Assembly (NCBI GenBank): GCA_964020155.1
Contig: OZ026554.1
Location: 2,908,827 to 2,972,826 of the forward strand
DNA length: 64,000 nt
Reading direction: 5' to 3'
Source: Chondrilla cf. caribensis
Taxonomy: Eukaryota > Porifera > Demospongiae > Chondrillida > Chondrillidae
This document shows positions 59,286-64,000 of the stretch, piece after piece (within the stretch, counting starts at the first letter, position 1; the number at the start of each line of letters is the position of its first letter). The notes under the pieces were generated by a model. The model was not told the DNA's origin. It saw only the letters and a program-made list of their open reading frames with translations, and ran no database searches. The translations under genes and the position numbers were made by a program.

Positions 59286-59353
<68 letters not shown>
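53557..59353. repeat. 5.8-kb degenerate CA-rich satellite with higher-order structure
   Basis: One strand is almost all A and C with scattered G and T. The left part (to about 55.5 kb) has repeating modules with CACATGCGCACGCGCATACA, CCAATACATGGATACA and ACTGACACACTAACAT. The middle is built on CACCAACGCACGCACAC. Blocks about 56825-57143 and 57380-57700 recur at about 58540-58862 and 58930-59300. Pure (CA)n closes it (59286-59353). Long open frames on both strands arise from the composition only. Confidence 0.9.
58083..58272. repeat. GC-richer minisatellite inside the CA array
   Basis: Short units around AACGCAGGCCACGCAGGCCA repeat with variable length; the G content sets this patch apart from the surrounding CA-rich DNA. 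Confidence 0.7.
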
Positions 59354-59357
<4 letters not shown>

Positions 59358-61760
59358 ATGTTTTCTAAGTAGACATTCTTTCCGCCGTATTCGCTCTATA
59401 AAATCGACTTTCGTAACAGTTAGAAGACATTCATTCTTTATAAAGACTATTAACTGTTATATCGTTTTTTTTCCTTTCCAAAACAGAAGTTCGCTGGGCA
59501 GTCATTTTTCAATGAGGTACATATTATCTGACGGATTCTTATAATACAAATTTACATATGAAGTCAATAGAAGCCTATATGAAAAGAATAAATATAATCA
59601 GATAAACTTTCGCAATGTAAACTTTAGGGGGTCGCGCCAGATCTGGCTTATAAACGTTTAAGAGTTGAACAGTGTGTAGTTTGCAGTATCATGGACCCAT
59701 TAGACTTAAGTATAGACTATCAATTTTAACCTGCCCATAATCTACCAACCTAAAACGGGGGAACGACATAATTCAATCTTTATGTTGTGTGCATGTGATA
59801 CAATTGGGGAAATAAAAAATGTGTGCATTAACGCATGAAGATATACAACATTGTGAGTTGAAACTGCACGGCATGTGTTGCTTGAAAAAAAAAATACTAG
59901 TGTACACTTTGAGAATAATTAAAGGTAAGATACAAAATCCATTTACAAAGTGTGAGAAAAACAAGAATTGTATGAGACGAGCTCGCTAAATCTTCCCAGC
60001 ATCTCTATAGATGTTTCCTACTTGTGCGCTAGTTCTCTAAGACTCTATGAAGATGTGTCCACCACATTCTAATGAAGACCTACAGAAAGGCACGATATAC
60101 GGTTGTAAATATCAAAATTTCAGTGTGCATACAGTACAAAATGCATTACCTGAATGTTAGCAATTCACAAATAACGACGTGCAACACTTTAGTCATCAAA
60201 GGAGAAGGCTCTCAGCTTGCAATACCCCTGTATATCTTTGTTGAATTTCTAGACAAAGGATTGCTATGCGTTTGGGGTGCACAGTACTAGTGTAAAATTA
60301 AACTGTTCGCTATTGGAAGATGGATCAATTCAGTGATTATTTCGTTACCCTTACATCTTATTGGTACAATGGATGTTAGAGTAATAACCCATTAAATAAG
60401 CCAGTAAATGAGAACGCATCAGATATACAAGATATAGTTCTTGTGTAAAAATATATCTAAAGTGGCTTCATATAGAAGTGCCTCTCTATTGAAGGCTTCT
60501 GAATCAATGAAGTACATTATTCTGTGTCCCATTATAGTATTGTAGCGTGTTTCATAAACTGAGGAAACCTCTGTCATTGGGAGTTAAGTGTAGTTGTGGA
60601 AAGGTTACAGTGTATATACGTACAGAGTGTCTATATGTATGGTATGTACTTGATTGCACGCACCATATATGAATAAAGTGACATGTTCATAGATGTTTAC
60701 TTGTAAAGATAATTCAGATACACTTACTTTTCTTTATCTGGTCTGAGACAGAAGCAAGTTAACTACAATCTATTATCAAGTGCTTTGTTTGGATCAGTCT
60801 TCAGAGAGCCCTCCTATTGTGATTGGCAGAAATCATTCACTTCTCATCGTGCCTTGCACACCTATGCAAAGAATGTTCTAGTTGATCAAAGTTACTAGTT
60901 TCATGGTATTTCTTATGCAGAATAGAGCATACGTTTCATCCGAAGGGTATTACAGGCATTGCTATTCGGACAATTACTGGCACTTACGGAGGGAATTTAC
61001 ACTGCATATTACTTCAATGAAATGGTTTCATAAGCATGTACGCAATACATCATTGGTGCTGTTGAAATAAAATTACATCATAAATTTCAAAGTACTCTTG
61101 TGATCATGTAGTGTATCTTCCAACCCCTTCTGTGATATCCTTTTTGAGAAATTCTCCTTCAAAAGAACATTTGGCAATATTACTAGGAGAGTAATATCAA
61201 ATGGAAGTACTCATTGTTGTGTGTGTATACTTGAGTTCATGCCATAAAATGTAGTTCAAAGCTTTATGTAGTCACTACACTTTAGGTTGAGGTATGTATC
61301 ACCGGGGGGGTTCTTTACATGTGTTATTAGATAAACATGAACAGTAGTGGTGTTATCCCATTGTAGGTGATTTGTCACTAAGTAGAACATTGGAGAATTT
61401 ACCTCCTACGGTCTCAATGTATAACAATATGGGGTGTTCTAGCCATCAAAATTCTTGCAGCTTCAAGATAAACAGTACTAGTAGAAAGGTAAACAGTTTG
61501 TTGTGTTTTAAGTTCTACCATAGGTATTAATCTTTTAATTAATATTAAGTTATCAAAGTAATTCATCAGTTTGTGTGTCAACTACAAGTAAGGGTGAAAA
61601 CTTATTTTTAGAATGCATACTTGGGATGTTAGACAAGCTATATACATTTGTTCAATGAATAAGTGAACAGATTAGAGCTTTCAAGTGTTTTCCAAAGTAC
61701 ATAGTGTGTAGCTTCCCACATGCGAAGAAGAGAACTACGTTTACGTAAGCAGTACAGCAC
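59354..61760. other. Intergenic DNA, no gene seen
   Basis: AT-rich sequence without recognisable exons or mobile-element motifs; the longest open frames are under 100 codons. Confidence 0.55.
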
Positions 61761-61763
61761 TGT

Positions 61764-62039
61764 TCAAAAGAGCTGTAAGATCTGTAGTAGTGTACTCGTA
61801 AAAAACGTACATCCATTACCTGTATAAGGTTTTATATTGGTGAGTATGGAAATTATTTCGGAGATATTCATAAAGGAGATACTCACTGGTGCTGGATCAC
61901 TATCATCGCACGTTATTGAAGTAAGGAGAAAATGTGTATGTGATATCATGAGGTGATATTGATATTTGGGGTCATATAGCAGCTGTTTGTTTGTTGCTAT
62001 GCCATTAGCAGTATTGAGGGTATTGTAGAAAGGAAACAT
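61764..62039 (-). mobile_element. Possible LINE reverse transcriptase fragment
   Basis: A 91-codon minus-strand frame contains ISEIISILTNIKPYTGNGC followed by a hydrophobic helix, resembling the block ahead of RT motif A in non-LTR elements (L..L...K..G.DGI). Only this block is present, so the assignment is weak. Confidence 0.35.
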
Positions 62040-62925
62040 GAGGTGATGGAGGGTCCATAATACTTATCTTCCGAATTGTACTGCAGATGGTTTCAAAGAG
62101 GATTCATACAACCTTTGAGAGTGATATCTTTTCCACATATCAAAGTATCTACGTGTGTACATTGAGATTATAAAGACACATGTACTGAGTTGCTTTTTCT
62201 CTCTAACCCAATTACTAACCTTGGAAGGGTCATTAGTTTGAATAGATAAAGTGGTATCAGTGTTTTAGCCACAAACATAATCAGCAGGGGATGTGTATGT
62301 ATGTTGAACTGTTTGTTGGACTAAGTTACAAGCCCACTTGAGTATCATTTGTGCTGAATCCTAAGGCCCCAAAGTCATCGCCATTTAAGTGGATGACATC
62401 TACCGAGAATAGGTTCTCTGCTCAACAGTGCTATCTAAAGTCATGTTGTTACTTACTACAGCAAATGATAATTAGGCCACCTTTAATGTTGTACTAATAG
62501 CCACCATCTGTATTAATATACCATCCTATAATCTGTCAAATCTTAATACTGCACATGATTACAAATATATATTGTTCTTACTCTTTTGACTTTATCTTCA
62601 ACATAGAAACACCATAAAGGTATACCAGACTATACTCCCATTGGCCACAGCTATTAATATGGCTTTTAGGTTTCTCTTTTTTGCTGGCAAATCACACTGT
62701 ACAGGCAACACCCTCTCCAATCATTCCGAGGTAACTTCATCCGGCCATAATGTCTCAGTTCTCATATGTGCAATATTCTTCTGCCGTTACAGTTTGATGT
62801 ACTGTCTCCAGACATTGAAACATTTGAGCAAATAGTCCAAATCTGTGAAGAAATTCAAAAAAAAGTTGAAATACCGATATACGTACACGCTGTCTACATA
62901 TTGGTAAGTTAATAGGCATGAATAA
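62040..62925. other. Intergenic DNA, no gene seen
   Basis: Nothing recognised between the weak RT fragment and the gypsy gag relic. Confidence 0.5.
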
Positions 62926-62929
62926 TACC

Positions 62930-63475
62930 TCATGTGAAGTTGAAAATCCATCGGCAGAGTACTTCCATCTATGGTGAGGTTTACGGTGAATAGGCTATAC
63001 TCATCGTACTCTTGCTCTGAAGTTGTTTGTTCCAGCGATTTGATATTCCCACAACCGCGTAGCTTATTGTAAGCCTTCTTCAAATGGCCTTTCTTCTTAC
63101 ATAAGTGACAGACGTGCTGCTTATAGCTGCAATCCTTCGCGGTATGTTGAAGCAATAGCAATTGAAGGTCGATGAACTTCTACGTTGCGCTGGTTTCTCA
63201 CGCAATGACAACTGATGGACTGAAGAACTGGTAGGAAGCTGAGCATTTTTGACGTCGACGCCGATTTTTCAGATCCCGGTTTGTCGATTCCATGGCCATG
63301 CAGGGTATAGACTATATCCAGGGCCTTCTGCAAATTTTACTTCCTCTCCGCTGGTAGCCTCTTCTAGATTGATGGGTCTTCAACGCCGCAAACTAACCAA
63401 TCACGAAGCATCTCGTCCCAAAAGCGGGTGACGAATTAGCTCCAATCTAGCTCTAACTCTCCAGCCTTCCTTGGT
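62930..63475 (-). mobile_element. Ty3/gypsy gag relic with zinc knuckle
   Basis: Minus-strand frames read LRDWLVCGVED, LQKALDIVYTL, then a CCHC-like part (AKDCSYKQHVCHLCKKKGHL) and the start of a protease region (LTIDGSTLPMD). Stops near the beginning and a frameshift within the first knuckle show decay. The LRD.LVCG block is the counterpart of LQDRLV in the relic at 16100-17470, so the elements are related. Confidence 0.75.
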
Positions 63476-63639
63476 ACCTCTAAGAATTTTGTATTTAGAT
63501 GTTCCAGTCGTAGATAGGAATACAGGTAGGGTGGGGGTCCCGTTTTCTGGACAGCGCCTATTATCGGACATTTAGGAAAAAGGTATCAAGACCAAGCCAA
63601 TAGGAACATTTTGAATACATTATTTTAACGTGTCGAACT

Positions 63640-63903
63640 CTTAACTAGTAACCTTTAATATGGCGAGATTTGTTGGCGCTACCGATGCTCTCTTTTAGAG
63701 CTATCGAGTGCGAATCACGCCGTTGTGGACGTCTATACGGACCAGCGAGGTCAGAAGTGGGCGGAGCTAAGAAAGGCGTCATTTTCAATTGCGCGGGCTA
63801 GTGTCTACAGTTTACTTGTATCGTTGAAAAGTACTCACGTAGAAAAAACATCTTAGAAGTGATTCAAACGAGACCATTCGAGGAAAATCTCCATTTTCAA
63901 AGG
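63640..63903 (+). promoter_or_regulatory. Possible promoter and first exon at the right edge
   Basis: The stretch is GC- and CpG-enriched compared with its surroundings and contains GGGCGGAGC (about 63757). It ends in TTTTCAAAG followed by GTATGTTC, a good splice donor at 63901. No ATG frame is evident, so it would be a 5' untranslated exon of a gene continuing beyond the window. This is inference only. Confidence 0.3.
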
Positions 63904-64000
63904 TATGTTCTTGCCGTGAAAGCATAGTAACTTACTGGTCCATTTATTGGACAGATATTGCTAAAGGTTTCATTGTGATTTTATTCACTAATCGTGTAGA

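Noticed and set aside
53541..59544. Very long open frames on both strands (up to 353 codons) in the CA-rich array
   Set aside because: They consist of Thr/His/Gln or Cys/Val runs dictated by the CA/GT composition; many frames are open at once and none has start context or non-repetitive content.

Overview
This is a eukaryotic, animal-type window. Genes are split by canonical GT..AG introns, the base composition is AT-rich, there are long CA/GT microsatellites, and decayed mobile elements are abundant. The best guess is an early-branching metazoan, most likely a sponge. The reason is a kinase / coiled-coil / NHL-propeller gene whose domain order I associate with sponge gene families; this is inference, not proof.

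Layout. (1) 1-4927, + strand: 3' part of an unidentified multi-exon gene. (2) 7359-25653, - strand: a complete 28-exon gene for the spliceosomal DEAH helicase DHX16 (PRP2). Every junction is phase-consistent and gives a 1024-residue protein. Its introns hold a tRNA-derived SINE, a Ty3/gypsy relic, Crypton-like recombinase-domain fragments, a MITE-like element, foldbacks and three GC-core hairpins. (3) 25.7-37 kb: no host gene recognised. It holds a LINE endonuclease relic, nested inverted repeats, and an element family in which an 824-bp insertion flanked by TTAA can be inferred from an empty-site relative. (4) 37.1-39.1 kb: two LINE relics, one with an (ATTG)n tail. (5) 40045-42413, + strand: a frameshifted kinase / coiled-coil / NHL pseudogene, preceded by two abutting perfect palindromes. 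(6) 42415-46628, - strand: chimaerin-like exons (SH2 C-terminal part, linker, C1 domain) that end where the pseudogene begins; no RhoGAP domain was found. (7) 46.6-53.5 kb: a 355-bp tandem repeat, a roughly 5-kb inverted repeat enclosing LINE relics and a CA-rich array, and two tRNA-SINEs. (8) 53.56-59.35 kb: a 5.8-kb degenerate CA-rich satellite with higher-order duplication. (9) 59.4-64 kb: mostly featureless, with a gypsy gag relic and a possible promoter / first exon at the right edge.

DHX16 (pre-mRNA splicing) and the chimaerin-like gene (phosphotyrosine / diacylglycerol signalling) have no evident functional link. Most of the window records repeat invasion and decay around a few genes.
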